Positions 1 through 9,625 of a stretch of DNA of 64,000 nucleotides are shown here, in pieces. The notes below the pieces were generated by a model that was not told the DNA's origin, ran no database searches, and saw only the letters and a program-made list of their open reading frames with translations. A program made the translations under genes and the position numbers. Every line of letters starts with the position of its first letter. The stretch's first letter is position 1. This DNA comes from Bacillus sp. ISL-41 (lineage in GTDB: Bacteria > Bacillota > Bacilli > Bacillales > Cytobacillaceae), in contig NZ_JAGGQP010000008.1 of the NCBI RefSeq assembly GCF_018613235.1, positions 103,652 through 167,651 on the forward strand, given 5' to 3'.

Positions 1-544
1 CTATTGTGGAACCAGACCTCGAAAAACCGGGCCATAATCCAAGACACTGAAACAAACCTACTCCAATTGCCTGTTTATAGCTGATTTGATCAACATCCTC
101 AGTCTTAAGTGTTTTGGGTTGAAAACGGTCTGCTATTATCAACAGGAAGGCTCCTACTACCAACCCAATGATGACAGTTTCTACCGAAAATAGGTGCTCA
201 TCAATATAGTCCTCAAATAAAATGCCAGTCACCCCAGCAGGAATCAAACCTGCAATTACCTTAGGCAAACTTAGCCTTCCTTTGGAATCCGCGATTGAAA
301 CACCCTTTTCCAAACCTAACAGGTTAATGAATCGATCTTTGAATACAATGACTACAGCTAATATAGACCCTAATTGAATAACTACTTTAAAAGTATTGGC
401 AACAGGCTCTGTAAACAATTGTTTCGAGTGCAACAGCAAATCATCGACAATAATCATATGTCCAGTGGACGAAACAGGTGCAAATTCAGTTAATCCTTCT
501 ACTAAACCGAGTATAAATGCCACAATTAATTCCCAAATGTTCAT
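1..544 (-). CDS. uppP: Undecaprenyl-diphosphatase UppP (BacA), 3' end outside the window
   Basis: Membrane enzyme that dephosphorylates undecaprenyl diphosphate to recycle the lipid carrier of wall synthesis. Seen: the N-terminal two thirds, beginning MNIWELIVAF, with the family signature TEFAPVSSTGH near residue 18 and the second signature (PGFSRSGST) at the very edge of the window. Several hydrophobic segments follow. The reading frame runs off position 1, so the C-terminus is missing from the window only. An AAGGAG lies 12 nt before the ATG, which is a rather long spacing. Family assignment is firm; whether it is the only UppP in the genome cannot be told. Confidence 0.93.
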   Translation of the reverse strand, partial: MNIWELIVAFILGLVEGLTEFAPVSSTGHMIIVDDLLLHSKQLFTEPVANTFKVVIQLGSILAVVIVFKDRFINLLGLEKGVSIADSKGRLSLPKVIAGLIPAGVTGILFEDYIDEHLFSVETVIIGLVVGAFLLIIADRFQPKTLKTEDVDQISYKQAIGVGLFQCLGLWPGFSRSGSTI

Positions 545-663
545 GAAGTGGTCTTGCTCCTTTAAGAGTTAAATTTTAGTGCTTGCTTGTCTTACATTAT
601 TTCGAAAAACAACAAAAGCAAATGTACTTATTAATTTTTATCTTTAATTGGACATTTAGTCAA

Positions 664-692
664 TAAAAAAAAGCAGCATCATAAGCTGCTTT
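664..692 (-). terminator. Rho-independent terminator overlapping the 3' end of the gtrA-like gene
   Basis: On the minus strand AAAGCAGC, a short loop and GCTGCTTT followed by a T run. The stem contains the last codons and stop of the GtrA gene and would end the glycosylation operon. Confidence 0.75.
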
Positions 693-1173
693 GAGTACTT
701 TCCTTAAAAACAAAGAACTTTTGGCCAATAAAGTTCGTGAGCGTGTATATGACCGAACCAAGAAGGATTGCAGTATTGTCTAAGTCGATATGAAATGGCC
801 CTGCTGTTATTGAGTCCATTGTCCCGGTAATCACACGGCTGATTGAGAAGGAAAGAAAATAACATGCCATCACAACAATAATAAATCTCGCTGCTCCAAC
901 ATGAATGGGAACGCCGCTTTTAAATGTGTAAATTCTATTCATAAGAAAGCTGACAGCAGCGCCTGCTGTGTTTCCAGAGAATGTGGCATAAAAAAAGGGC
1001 CATTCCAGTCCATTTTTCAAAAAAAACATCAGTCCCATTCCAACAACGGTATTGAGTAAACCGACCATCAGAAATTTGATAAATTCCGGAAAGCTTACAG
1101 AGCCAAGTTTAATCCTTTGCGCCAGCTGACTAGTTATTCTCAGATAGCTTCTGAGTTTCACTGATTGGCTCAT
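679..1173 (-). CDS. GtrA-family membrane protein (lipid-linked sugar flippase-like)
   Basis: Small membrane protein of 164 residues with four predicted helices. The segment FIKFLMVGLLNTVVG at residues 31-45 is typical of GtrA/GtcA proteins, which are thought to flip polyprenyl-linked sugars across the membrane. An AAGGAG six nt before the ATG supports this start although it overlaps the preceding glycosyltransferase gene by 44 bp. The set GT2 enzyme, GtrA protein and large multi-span protein matches known three-component systems that glycosylate teichoic acids outside the cell. The sugar and acceptor are not visible from sequence. Confidence 0.87.
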   Translation of the reverse strand: MSQSVKLRSYLRITSQLAQRIKLGSVSFPEFIKFLMVGLLNTVVGMGLMFFLKNGLEWPFFYATFSGNTAGAAVSFLMNRIYTFKSGVPIHVGAARFIIVVMACYFLSFSISRVITGTMDSITAGPFHIDLDNTAILLGSVIYTLTNFIGQKFFVFKESTQSSL

Positions 1174-2164
1174 AATCTGCTCCTTCCATGTTGATCAGTT
1201 TCCTCGACACAGGCAGATTAAACAGATCGACATCAACAATAAATTTCGGACGCCGTTTAGTTTCTTTATAAATTTTGCCTATATACTCTCCAACCAAACC
1301 AAGCGCAATTAACTGCAGGCCCCCAATAAGCCATATAGAGGTTATTAAGGAAGTCCATCCGAGTTCTGTATTTCCAAAAAGCTTCAATGTAAGAAAATAT
1401 AAACCGAATACAAGGCTTACGAAAAAAGAGAGGCAACCTACAATCATCACGAACCTTATCGGTGTCACTGAAAATGAAGTGATTCCATCAAAGGCAAACC
1501 CAAGCATTTTCCTCAACGGGTACTTCGTTTCACCGGCATGACGTTCCTTTCTTTCGTAATAAACATTCGTGGAGTTAAAGCCGATTAATGGAACAATCCC
1601 GCGGAGAAACATATTGCTTTCCGCAAAATGCTCCAATTCTTCAACGGCCCTCTTGCTCATCAACCTAAAATCGGCATGGTTGAAGACTAGTTTGACCCCC
1701 AGCTTGTCCATGAGCTTATAAAATCCTTCAGCAGTAAAACGTTTGAAGAATGTATCACTCTCCCTGCTGCTTCTCACACCATATACCACTTCGTAACCTT
1801 CATTGAACTTTCTTACCATTTCATTAATAGCATGAATGTCATCCTGCAGATCAGCATCAATAGTTACCATGCAATCGGATGCCTCTTTTGCAGAAAAAAG
1901 TCCGGCAAGCAAAGCATTTTGATGTCCTGCATTTCTTGAGAGCTTCAGGCCTTTTATCATTTCATTATCCAAACTGGCTTTGTAAATCAAGTGCCAGGTC
2001 CTATCCTCGCTCCCATCATCGACGAATAAGACCTTGCTTTTTTCTGATACCATATTTTGCTTGATCAATTCACTTAGCTTTGCTGCCAACTGATCAATAG
2101 TCTCTACCAAAACATCTTCTTCATTATAACAAGGAACGATAATTGTGAAGATCGGCGCATTCAT
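1130..2164 (-). CDS. Polyprenyl-phosphate glycosyltransferase, GT2 family (CsbB/YkoT-like)
   Basis: Catalytic domain at residues 1-220: IIVPCYNEED near the N-terminus, FVDDGSEDRT, and the metal-binding TIDADLQDD. Two C-terminal membrane helices (about 235-300) follow, the architecture of DPM1/GtrB/CsbB enzymes that load a sugar onto undecaprenyl phosphate. AAGGAGG precedes the ATG. The gene lies 18 bp downstream of the large membrane protein gene and overlaps the GtrA gene, so the three are almost certainly one operon. By family the product is a lipid-linked hexose or N-acetylhexosamine; which one is not determinable here. Confidence 0.9.
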   Translation of the reverse strand: MNAPIFTIIVPCYNEEDVLVETIDQLAAKLSELIKQNMVSEKSKVLFVDDGSEDRTWHLIYKASLDNEMIKGLKLSRNAGHQNALLAGLFSAKEASDCMVTIDADLQDDIHAINEMVRKFNEGYEVVYGVRSSRESDTFFKRFTAEGFYKLMDKLGVKLVFNHADFRLMSKRAVEELEHFAESNMFLRGIVPLIGFNSTNVYYERKERHAGETKYPLRKMLGFAFDGITSFSVTPIRFVMIVGCLSFFVSLVFGLYFLTLKLFGNTELGWTSLITSIWLIGGLQLIALGLVGEYIGKIYKETKRRPKFIVDVDLFNLPVSRKLINMEGADYEPISETQKLSENN

Positions 2165-2182
2165 TTATAAGCCTCCTTGGTG

Positions 2183-3853
2183 TTATAAAGCTTCATAGAG
2201 GTAAATTTTCCAGGCGCTTTGCTTAGAATTAAAGATCTTATCAAGCTTCAGATTATTTTCTGATGCGTTATCGATTGGAACTGAAGAGAAGATAAACTCC
2301 CCGCCCATTTCCTTAAACTGCTCTATGTTCACTTCTATATTTTCGATTCTTTTCTTTGAATTTTTTTTAAACATATAATGCTTTCCCAATTCATCGGTAA
2401 AAAGATAACAGCGTCCGCCCCACTCATCAAAGTAAACGCGGATACGCTTATTTTTTTCCAGCTCATTTTTGATAATCTTCCTAAACTGATATTTATAACT
2501 TAGAGGATAAAAATTATTGTAGGTGTCCAGCGTGTAAAAACCATTATATTGCGCGATTGCTGGATGCAAGCCTATACTGGCAACACGATAGCTATCTTGA
2601 GGTTTTCCGATGTGATCTTTGATCGCTCCAAATTGTTGCTCTGCATAAAACTCCCTGACACTGGGCTTTTTGTGGTAAACCATTTCTTCATTTGTGAACA
2701 GGAGAATGATAATTTGGACAGCCACCAACCAGGGAACAGCCTTCCGCAACATTTTTTCATTCCAGAGGATCTTAAGGCCAATCGCAAACAAAATATAAAG
2801 AATTAACGGGCGCAAAAAATGAAACCTGGCAAAATTAAATGTATCTAGAAAATGAAATCTTTCAGTCAATGGCAGCCAGCCTTTATAAAACCAGAAAGCA
2901 TACCAGGCAGATAAAGCAAAATTCAGCCCAAAGAGGAAAACAAAGATTCGTTCTTTCTTCCACTTTCTGTGCTTCCAAATCAGAATGATTGCAGCTGCTA
3001 TGACGGGCAATATAACCAAAGTATGTACAGTCATCACATGTGTGTGTCCTAGCAGGAAATTTTTGAAGGTAAGCCTGACAGAGTGCCAGAATGACAGGCG
3101 GGCGTGAAAGTATTCATCCCTGCTATTCGGTTCCCCATCAAATAAAAAAGAATAGACCAGCCGATAATCAGTGATTAAGAAAACAGCAGTCATATAAGCG
3201 ATCGCAAAAAAGAATTTCCAATTCCAGCCCTTACTGCGAATGACATCACTAAGCCAGAATAGACCGATTGCACTGAGGAAAAAGAAAAAACCCAAAACGA
3301 TACTTGAGTAAAATGGCAAAAGTGTAAGCGCAAGATAATGCGGCCAGGAACCTTTCCCCTTTCTGATATGCAAAAAAGCCCAGAGTGCCAAAGGCATACC
3401 TAATGTACTTAGCATCCCTGACGGCCAAAAAGGGGTAAGCGCAAATGCAAGCGCTGTCCCGACGCGAATCAGGCTTTTATCATCTCCCTTAGTAAAGTGG
3501 TCCTTCAAAACCAAATACATACCGAGGAAGGCTATAAACCTGGTGATACCCTGGCTTATTCCATATGCAATCATCGTCGGGAACCATACATACAGCCATA
3601 CAATCAGGCTATACTCTGTTCCAAGTGCATTCCTCGGCAGTCCATTGATGATTTGAGGAATCCTGGCATCTAACGAACCGGCAATCTGGCCACTCTCAGC
3701 AAGCACCTTGTACCATGCCAAATTTGAGTCTAGATTGTCATGTACCCGAATGTGGGCATCGTCTCCTAAAATGAAATAGGGGGATAGGAAGAGTGAAATC
3801 ACAATGAGAGAAAATATGATGAGTTTTCGCTCTTTATCCTGTAAGTAAGACAA
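2183..3853 (-). CDS. Large multi-span membrane protein, YkoS/YfhO-like (probable GT-C glycosyltransferase)
   Basis: 556 residues with about ten or more membrane helices through residue 390 and a soluble C-terminal part of about 170 residues. I recognise the general type (B. subtilis YkoS, DUF6044) and its pairing with a CsbB-like GT2 gene. Position as first gene of the glycosylation operon suggests it transfers the flipped sugar to an extracellular acceptor. The start read here is TTG behind a GAGGTG. No catalytic residue can be named with confidence, so the enzymatic role is inferred from context. Confidence 0.75.
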   Translation of the reverse strand: MSYLQDKERKLIIFSLIVISLFLSPYFILGDDAHIRVHDNLDSNLAWYKVLAESGQIAGSLDARIPQIINGLPRNALGTEYSLIVWLYVWFPTMIAYGISQGITRFIAFLGMYLVLKDHFTKGDDKSLIRVGTALAFALTPFWPSGMLSTLGMPLALWAFLHIRKGKGSWPHYLALTLLPFYSSIVLGFFFFLSAIGLFWLSDVIRSKGWNWKFFFAIAYMTAVFLITDYRLVYSFLFDGEPNSRDEYFHARLSFWHSVRLTFKNFLLGHTHVMTVHTLVILPVIAAAIILIWKHRKWKKERIFVFLFGLNFALSAWYAFWFYKGWLPLTERFHFLDTFNFARFHFLRPLILYILFAIGLKILWNEKMLRKAVPWLVAVQIIILLFTNEEMVYHKKPSVREFYAEQQFGAIKDHIGKPQDSYRVASIGLHPAIAQYNGFYTLDTYNNFYPLSYKYQFRKIIKNELEKNKRIRVYFDEWGGRCYLFTDELGKHYMFKKNSKKRIENIEVNIEQFKEMGGEFIFSSVPIDNASENNLKLDKIFNSKQSAWKIYLYEAL

Positions 3854-4028
3854 ATCTCATTACACCTCAAGTTCCATAGTTGCTTCTATTAAGGTTTGCA
3901 CATTTATTAAAACTATTCCCTGCAACCTCTATTGGTTTCCTATTCTGCTATGAAATGTATTTTCCACTAAACATAGGGTTTTATGTATTAAGGGATCCAG
4001 GACTGCTTAATGCCAAGCCATATAACTC

Positions 4029-4068
4029 AAAAAAAAGCCGCACTGGTGTGAAATTAACCAGTACAGCT
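4029..4068 (-). terminator. Terminator of the MFS gene
   Basis: Minus strand AGCTGTACTGGT, a nine-base loop and ACCAGTGCGGCT, then eight T. It sits immediately after the stop codon of the transporter gene. Confidence 0.85.
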
Positions 4069-4071
4069 TGA

Positions 4072-5316
4072 TTATCCCTCTTCAGTTAAATTATTCTCTG
4101 CCTCAAGAATGAAAAGATCCTTCTTTGACTGCAAAAAAATGATCGATGTCAATCCAACAGCCAGTAACAGTCCCAATGCAGAGAATGCGACGGTGACTGT
4201 TTGCAGTTTTACTACTTCTGCTAAATAACCTAATAATAACGTTAACACGATTTGAACCATTGCCTGAAAGAAGGCAAACGAACTGCTAAACCTGCCCATC
4301 AAGTCAACTGGTACATTGTTTTGGAAAAAAGTCGCATAACCAGTAAAAGAAAATGGTGAAAAGAATCCAATAATGATAAAGCCGGCCACAGCTAATGGTA
4401 CCGTGTCTGAAGATGCAAGATAGAACATTAAGTACCCAGTTACTGACAAAAAAGAACCCATTCCTAACAGCAGTTTGATTGAAAGACGATTTGCCAGCGC
4501 TGACACTGCAAATGAACCAGCCACATACCCGCCTCCTGTTAGGCTGACCAATAATCCATAATTCTTTTCAGATAAGCCGACAACCTGCTGTATGAAGGTT
4601 ACCTCCTGCGAATCGAGGGCGAATGATATTAATGTAATGAACTGGAAAATCAGAAAAACCACCATAAATCCTGCTGCTGTTTTCCCAAAACTGATGACAG
4701 CTTTCCAATCAGCAGCGATCATTTTCAACGTAATCGGATCTCTAACACTTTCATTGCTTACCTTTTCATCAACATCAGGAAGGAAGTATATGGCCAAGGC
4801 ACATAAAAAGAAAGTTAGAGCATTAATATATATACTTGTATTTATGCTTCCATACATAATCAACAGCCCTGATACACTCGGACCTACCAGCATGGCACCC
4901 GATGTCGCGAAGGAAAAAATTGAATTGAAGCGCTTTCTCTTTTCAGGCGGTACAAGCTTTGTTATGTAAGTTTCTGATGTGGGACCAAAGAATGCCCCCG
5001 CTATATTGGTTAAGAACATAATAATATAAATTGGAATTAAAGAAGTGAAAAATGGGATGAGCGCAATTAGTAGCCCTCGAAGGATATCAATGTAAATCAT
5101 TAACCTTCTCTTATTCACCCGATCAATGACGCTGCCTGCCCATGTATTAGTAAGAAGGATGGCTAAAGGTCTAATGATGAATAACCCTGCTATTGCAGCA
5201 GCAGAACCTGTTAATTTTAATACCAATAAATTAATAGCAACAAAATAAATCCAGTTACCAATGTTTGAAACTCCAATTCCCAAAACCAAAAGTATGGGAT
5301 TCTTCCAGCCTTTCAA
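4072..5316 (-). CDS. Major facilitator superfamily transporter
   Basis: About 414 residues with twelve predicted membrane helices and the loop GSVIDRVNKRRLM, a form of the MFS DRxxRR motif, near residue 60. The frame is open 29 codons further upstream, but a GGAGGGG six nt before the TTG at 5316 fits much better than the upstream ATG, and the TTG start gives a normal MFS N-terminus (MKGWKNPILL). It resembles the family annotated as macrolide or drug exporters; no substrate can be assigned. Monocistronic, with its own terminator. Confidence 0.85.
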   Translation of the reverse strand: MKGWKNPILLVLGIGVSNIGNWIYFVAINLLVLKLTGSAAAIAGLFIIRPLAILLTNTWAGSVIDRVNKRRLMIYIDILRGLLIALIPFFTSLIPIYIIMFLTNIAGAFFGPTSETYITKLVPPEKRKRFNSIFSFATSGAMLVGPSVSGLLIMYGSINTSIYINALTFFLCALAIYFLPDVDEKVSNESVRDPITLKMIAADWKAVISFGKTAAGFMVVFLIFQFITLISFALDSQEVTFIQQVVGLSEKNYGLLVSLTGGGYVAGSFAVSALANRLSIKLLLGMGSFLSVTGYLMFYLASSDTVPLAVAGFIIIGFFSPFSFTGYATFFQNNVPVDLMGRFSSSFAFFQAMVQIVLTLLLGYLAEVVKLQTVTVAFSALGLLLAVGLTSIIFLQSKKDLFILEAENNLTEEG

Positions 5317-5639
5317 ACTGACCCCTCCCGAGTGCAGAATATAAATGTAAAAATGCTGCTCTATTTCTCTTTCCATCCTATATTCAACTTCCAAAAGTTT
5401 CAAGAAGCTATTTGAATAAATTCCATTTTTTTACTTAAATCAAGAATTGTCACAATTTGTCCACATAAATTTTCCCAACATAGCAACCGAAAACAAGCTC
5501 TATACCCGCATTTACAAGCATTTTAAACTTCAAGCCTACTATTTTCATTTATTTACCAGTCCGAGTCGTACAATTTACCCATTACTAACATAGGTATATT
5601 ACTTATAATGGGATATAGAATTGATAAGGAGCTGAAACC

Positions 5640-7382
5640 ATGAATTCTAATCCGAAGTTTGTTTCCAAGATCCTTCCGCTTTTTGCGGTGTTTATGGTTA
5701 TAGTTACGATTGCAGCGACATTTGTCGTTCAAAATACTGATGATAAAGTATCTGTCCCCTTTTCTTCTCTTGTCAAGACTATAGAAGGCCTTAATGGCAG
5801 CGAAGCCACTCTTACAGAAAAAATGGATGGAACTCTAGTACTTAAAACTAAAGATTCTACATTAGTTTCCCAAGTTCCTCCCGGCAGCCAGATGGTCGAT
5901 AAATTAGTAGAAAAAAATAATATAAACTATGAATATATGAATAACAGCAAATATGGCGCCTGGATCCTCGGTGGTGTGTTATTGCTTTTGCTAGGTACTG
6001 CGTTTGTAATCCAAAAGAAAACTGGTGGCATTGGCACAGGCAATAGAATGAAGAATAGTTTATCAAAGCCTACCCCTCTGCCTTCGATTACTTTAGAAGA
6101 TGTTGGTGGATTACAGGAAGAAATGAAAGAGGAAATCTTCCAGACTCTTTCAATCCTGAAAGAACCAGAAAGATCGGCAAAAATGGGCATTAAGCCGCCT
6201 AAGGGCATTCTGTTATATGGACCTCCAGGTACAGGCAAAACCTTGCTTGCTCAAGCTATTGCTCGTGAATTGAATGCTAACTTTTTCTCAGCCAGTGGAT
6301 CTGCATTTAATGAAATGTTCATCGGTGTAGGTGCCTCACGTGTTCGAAGCTTATTTCAAAGTGCACGCAAGCAAGGTCCAGCCGTTATTTTTATCGATGA
6401 AGTCGACGCCCTTGCAGGGAAGCGTAAGCCTCATGGCGGTGAAGAAGGCGAGAAGACTTTAACTGAACTTCTTGTCCAGCTTGACGGAGGACATTCAAAC
6501 GATGGAATCCTTTTCATCGCAGCTACAAACAGAAAAGACATGCTAGATGATGCATTCCTTCGCCCTGGCCGTATCGATTTCTCATTCAATGTCCCTCTTC
6601 CAGATACGAAAGGCAGAAGAGAAATCATTAATATCCATATAAAAGGGAAAAACCTTGCTGCTGATGTTGCATCATCACTGGACGACCTGGCTGAAAGTAC
6701 TTCTGGATTCTCAGGCGCCGAACTGCACTCATTGTTTGAAACAGCAAGTAGACGAGCATTAAGGAATGGACAGGATTTCATTTCGAAGAGTGATATAGAT
6801 TACTCTCTTGACCGGACAATCCTTGGAAGTACTTCCCGCACTCTTCAGGATGCAGATACGAAGCGCAGGGTTGCGATCCACGAGGCAGGACATGCTCTAG
6901 TTTCTGCAGTAACTAAACCAGGGTCAGTCCGCAAAGCAACTATTATACCTAGAGGGCAGGCACTAGGATACGTGGCTCCGATTCCAAAAGAACTTCAATT
7001 GTCTACACATAGCGACTTAATTGATAGGATCGCCATGATCCTTGCTGGCGGTGTCGCTGAACGGATGATTCTCGGTGAACACAGTATCGGAGTAAGCGGT
7101 GATGTCCAGCAGGCTAAACAGATTATAGAGCAAATGGTTGATACAGGCTTGCTGCAGGAAGGTTTCTCACTAACATTCAGCAAAGGTTTGAAAGAAACAA
7201 AAATGCAGGAACTTTTTGATGACGCTCTAGAAAAATCTGAAATGATCATAAATGCTCACAAATATCAATTTGATGTGCTGGTAGAAGAATTGCTAAAGAA
7301 AGAAACATTGGAAGGCTCAGAAGTAGATGAAATAGTCCAGGATAAGACTGGTTTTCGTGAGGATCAATATGTAATGGCGTAA
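5640..7382 (+). CDS. FtsH-like ATP-dependent zinc metalloprotease (probably a paralogue)
   Basis: Membrane-anchored AAA+ protease of 580 residues. In order: TM helix (8-28), short extracytoplasmic domain, TM helix (105-124), AAA+ domain with Walker A GPPGTGKT (about 194-201), Walker B VIFIDEVDA and the second region of homology ATNRKDMLDDAFLRPGR, then an M41 peptidase domain with HEAGH (about 418) and a downstream Asp in SGDVQQ as third ligand. FtsH enzymes of this kind pull membrane and cytosolic proteins into a hexameric chamber. It is shorter than a typical 630-670 residue FtsH and stands alone, not beside tilS/hpt as the main ftsH usually does. AAGGAG precedes the ATG. Its substrates are unknown. 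Confidence 0.88.
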   Translation: MNSNPKFVSKILPLFAVFMVIVTIAATFVVQNTDDKVSVPFSSLVKTIEGLNGSEATLTEKMDGTLVLKTKDSTLVSQVPPGSQMVDKLVEKNNINYEYMNNSKYGAWILGGVLLLLLGTAFVIQKKTGGIGTGNRMKNSLSKPTPLPSITLEDVGGLQEEMKEEIFQTLSILKEPERSAKMGIKPPKGILLYGPPGTGKTLLAQAIARELNANFFSASGSAFNEMFIGVGASRVRSLFQSARKQGPAVIFIDEVDALAGKRKPHGGEEGEKTLTELLVQLDGGHSNDGILFIAATNRKDMLDDAFLRPGRIDFSFNVPLPDTKGRREIINIHIKGKNLAADVASSLDDLAESTSGFSGAELHSLFETASRRALRNGQDFISKSDIDYSLDRTILGSTSRTLQDADTKRRVAIHEAGHALVSAVTKPGSVRKATIIPRGQALGYVAPIPKELQLSTHSDLIDRIAMILAGGVAERMILGEHSIGVSGDVQQAKQIIEQMVDTGLLQEGFSLTFSKGLKETKMQELFDDALEKSEMIINAHKYQFDVLVEELLKKETLEGSEVDEIVQDKTGFREDQYVMA

Positions 7383-7383
7383 C

Positions 7384-7419
7384 AAAAAAGGCTTTCCGTG
7401 GAAAGCCTTTTTTATTTTT
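7384..7419. terminator. Bidirectional terminator between convergent genes
   Basis: GGCTTTCC, GTG, GGAAAGCC with A runs on the left and T runs on the right, so it can serve both the ftsH-like gene and the opposing RsbRD-like gene. Confidence 0.85.
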
Positions 7420-8239
7420 GATCAAGAGCCTGAGCCAGGTTAGTTCTTATTTCTGTATCTTTGAAAGAAAGTCCAAGCTGAACGGCTGTTTGGGCGATTT
7501 CTGGTCTGATGCCGGAAAGTGTTGTCTTTACGCCAATTAATTTTAATGCGTTCAAAAGCTGGAAGATTTTATGGGCAACCATAGTGTCGATCATTGCCAC
7601 ACCTGATAGATCGACAAATAGATGATGAATATCCCTCTTGCTGCATTGCTTAAGAGTATTTTCAAGAATCATTTTTGCCCTTGTTGTATCAATATCTCCT
7701 ATAAGAGGCAGCAAGCCTTGATGGTTGCTTAATGAGATGACAGGTGCACTTAGTTCATTGATGGTTGCCTGCTGGGCTTTCAAAATGCTTTGTGAGTATT
7801 TATATGTAGCTTCGACGAATCGTAAAATGACTTCGTCCATTTCCTTAAGGATGATGTCATACCAAGCATCAACTTCTTCCCTCTTTATCTCCGGATTCTT
7901 CTGGGCAAATTTACGGACATATTTAAAATACTGATTCCTGACGTTCTTAAATTCCTTGATCACGTAATGAATAGGGGTATTAATATGTTCACTATCACTA
8001 GCTATTTCGATTATCCATTGTTCAAAGTCCTGGAAAAATTCTTGTTCCCCTCTATTGAATAATTCAATAAAGTGCAAGTGGAAATCATGGTTTTGTTTTT
8101 TTAAAGCAGCAATTAGCTCAGGATCATTGGACACGTAGACACCTGCGGTATTTGGTTTATCGATATTTTCATACCATTCTTCAGTTAGATTATAGCTGTT
8201 TTCCTTGAGAAATTCATATAAGCCTTGATTTCTATGCAT
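7412..8239 (-). CDS. RsbR-type stressosome protein (RsbRD/YqhA-like)
   Basis: 275 residues. An N-terminal helical sensory domain (about 1-155) precedes a C-terminal STAS domain (about 160-270). The STAS part keeps both RsbT phosphorylation threonines of RsbR proteins, in GDIDTTRA and in AMIDTMVA. RsbR paralogues co-assemble with RsbS into the stressosome, which holds RsbT until stress. An internal ATG at 8239 with GGAGG seven nt upstream is preferred to the longer frame opening at 8293. The rsbS-rsbT pair of this window lies 17 kb away. The sensory signal is unknown. Confidence 0.85.
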   Translation of the reverse strand: MHRNQGLYEFLKENSYNLTEEWYENIDKPNTAGVYVSNDPELIAALKKQNHDFHLHFIELFNRGEQEFFQDFEQWIIEIASDSEHINTPIHYVIKEFKNVRNQYFKYVRKFAQKNPEIKREEVDAWYDIILKEMDEVILRFVEATYKYSQSILKAQQATINELSAPVISLSNHQGLLPLIGDIDTTRAKMILENTLKQCSKRDIHHLFVDLSGVAMIDTMVAHKIFQLLNALKLIGVKTTLSGIRPEIAQTAVQLGLSFKDTEIRTNLAQALDQK

Positions 8240-8388
8240 CAAGCTTCCTCCCGCCTCGAAATGCACCATACTGAACAAGTTAACCAGATGCAATTTTCTC
8301 TATTGCTGTATTATACCAAAAATCCTGCATCATATAAAATAATAGGAAGCTAACCTAATCTTATAGACTTTCATCCTGCAATTATTTT

Positions 8389-8664
8389 TTATTCCATTTT
8401 ATGTTTATCCTTTAGCTCAGACGGGGCCATTTTTATGATTTGTTGAAAAATGATAAGCAGCACACCTACGTCATCAACTACACCAATCAACGTTAAGAAG
8501 TCGGGAATGATATCGAATGGCAGCAGAAAATAGCCAATGATCAATCCAATTGAAATTAATTTTTGTTTTAATGGCACTAACCCGGAAGTAAAGAACTCTA
8601 TTAAAAAAGGGATGAATCTTTTCACTTTGAAAACAAGCCTGATTCTTTTCAAAAACTTTTTCAT
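8389..8664 (-). CDS. DUF1232 (YkvA-like) small membrane protein
   Basis: 91 residues with the DUF1232 core: hydrophobic helix, then LLPFDIIPDFLTLIGVVDD. An AAAGGAG before the ATG at 8664 argues against an 11-codon longer start. The family is widespread in bacteria and of uncertain function. It stands alone between convergent or divergent genes. Confidence 0.8.
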   Translation of the reverse strand: MKKFLKRIRLVFKVKRFIPFLIEFFTSGLVPLKQKLISIGLIIGYFLLPFDIIPDFLTLIGVVDDVGVLLIIFQQIIKMAPSELKDKHKME

Positions 8665-8840
8665 AACAGCACTCCTTTCAACTCGTACTATCCACATTCA
8701 CTTATTTTTGATTATTAAAACATTCAAGTAAATCTGACTATCATTAATACGTTTAAAGAGTAGATTTGTTTCATATCAGAAATCAAAAAATAGCCAAATT
8801 TAATTGGCTGCTTTCCGAACTAAATTAATACCACATTAAT

Positions 8841-9602
8841 TTACTTTTCCTGTTGATCACAATAGAAATGGATCGCTACTTTAAAGAATGCTGCTAGTCC
8901 CTGCTGGTATTTATCTATATTTTTTGTAAATCGGGGGTCATCCACATATAAATCCCCCAGCCCGCGGTAGATCTCCAGTGTGCAATCATAATAATGGTCA
9001 GTGATAAATTGACGCCAATCTGCTACAGCCTGCTGTACTTCTGGAGCTTCTGGACCCTTATCCATTCCGGCAATAAGCCGCTTATAAATTTCCTCAGTCT
9101 TACTCTGGATGTCTCCCCAGTCTTCAGCTGAATATCCAGAAGTCCTCTTCTCTACGTTTTCGACGGTCTCTTTTCCATACTTCTTCTTAGCTTCCTCGCT
9201 ATATTTCTTCTGGTGTTCTTCTATTTCCTTCATATCAAATCCTTTGAACATATCCTTATCTGCCATTTTAAAGCCTCCTTCTATTGAATCGATTGTCTGG
9301 TCAACTGTCTGGATCATCTCTTCTAACCGCTTTTTTTTGGCTAAAAGCAATTCTTTATGCCTTTTCAAATTTTCTTTGCGGTTAAACTCAGGCCGTTCAA
9401 TAATTTCCTTTATTTCTTGAAGAGAAAAGTCCATTTCCTTAAAAACCATTATCTGTTGAAGGCGCTCAAGATTCTCTTCAGAGTAAAGGCGATACCCGGC
9501 AGAGGAAAAGGCTTCTGGCTTGAGTAAACCAATACGATCATAATGATGCAGGGTACGTACGCTTACTCCTGTTAACTCTGCAACTTCTTTTACTTTGTAC
9601 AT
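8841..9602 (-). CDS. MerR-family regulator with TipAS ligand-binding domain (Mta/TipAL-like)
   Basis: 253 residues. MerR helix-turn-helix at 1-70 (YKVKEVAELTGVSVRTLHHY), a coiled-coil dimerisation helix at about 75-110, and a TipAS-type domain at about 135-250. Proteins of this type bind hydrophobic drugs and twist a long-spacer promoter into an active shape. GGAGGTGATC before the ATG at 9602 fixes the start; a longer frame would read into the promoter. A MerR-type promoter lies just upstream, so the gene is probably autoregulated. No exporter gene is adjacent. Confidence 0.9.
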   Translation of the reverse strand: MYKVKEVAELTGVSVRTLHHYDRIGLLKPEAFSSAGYRLYSEENLERLQQIMVFKEMDFSLQEIKEIIERPEFNRKENLKRHKELLLAKKKRLEEMIQTVDQTIDSIEGGFKMADKDMFKGFDMKEIEEHQKKYSEEAKKKYGKETVENVEKRTSGYSAEDWGDIQSKTEEIYKRLIAGMDKGPEAPEVQQAVADWRQFITDHYYDCTLEIYRGLGDLYVDDPRFTKNIDKYQQGLAAFFKVAIHFYCDQQEK

Positions 9603-9625
9603 TTCTCGATCACCTCCACATACCA

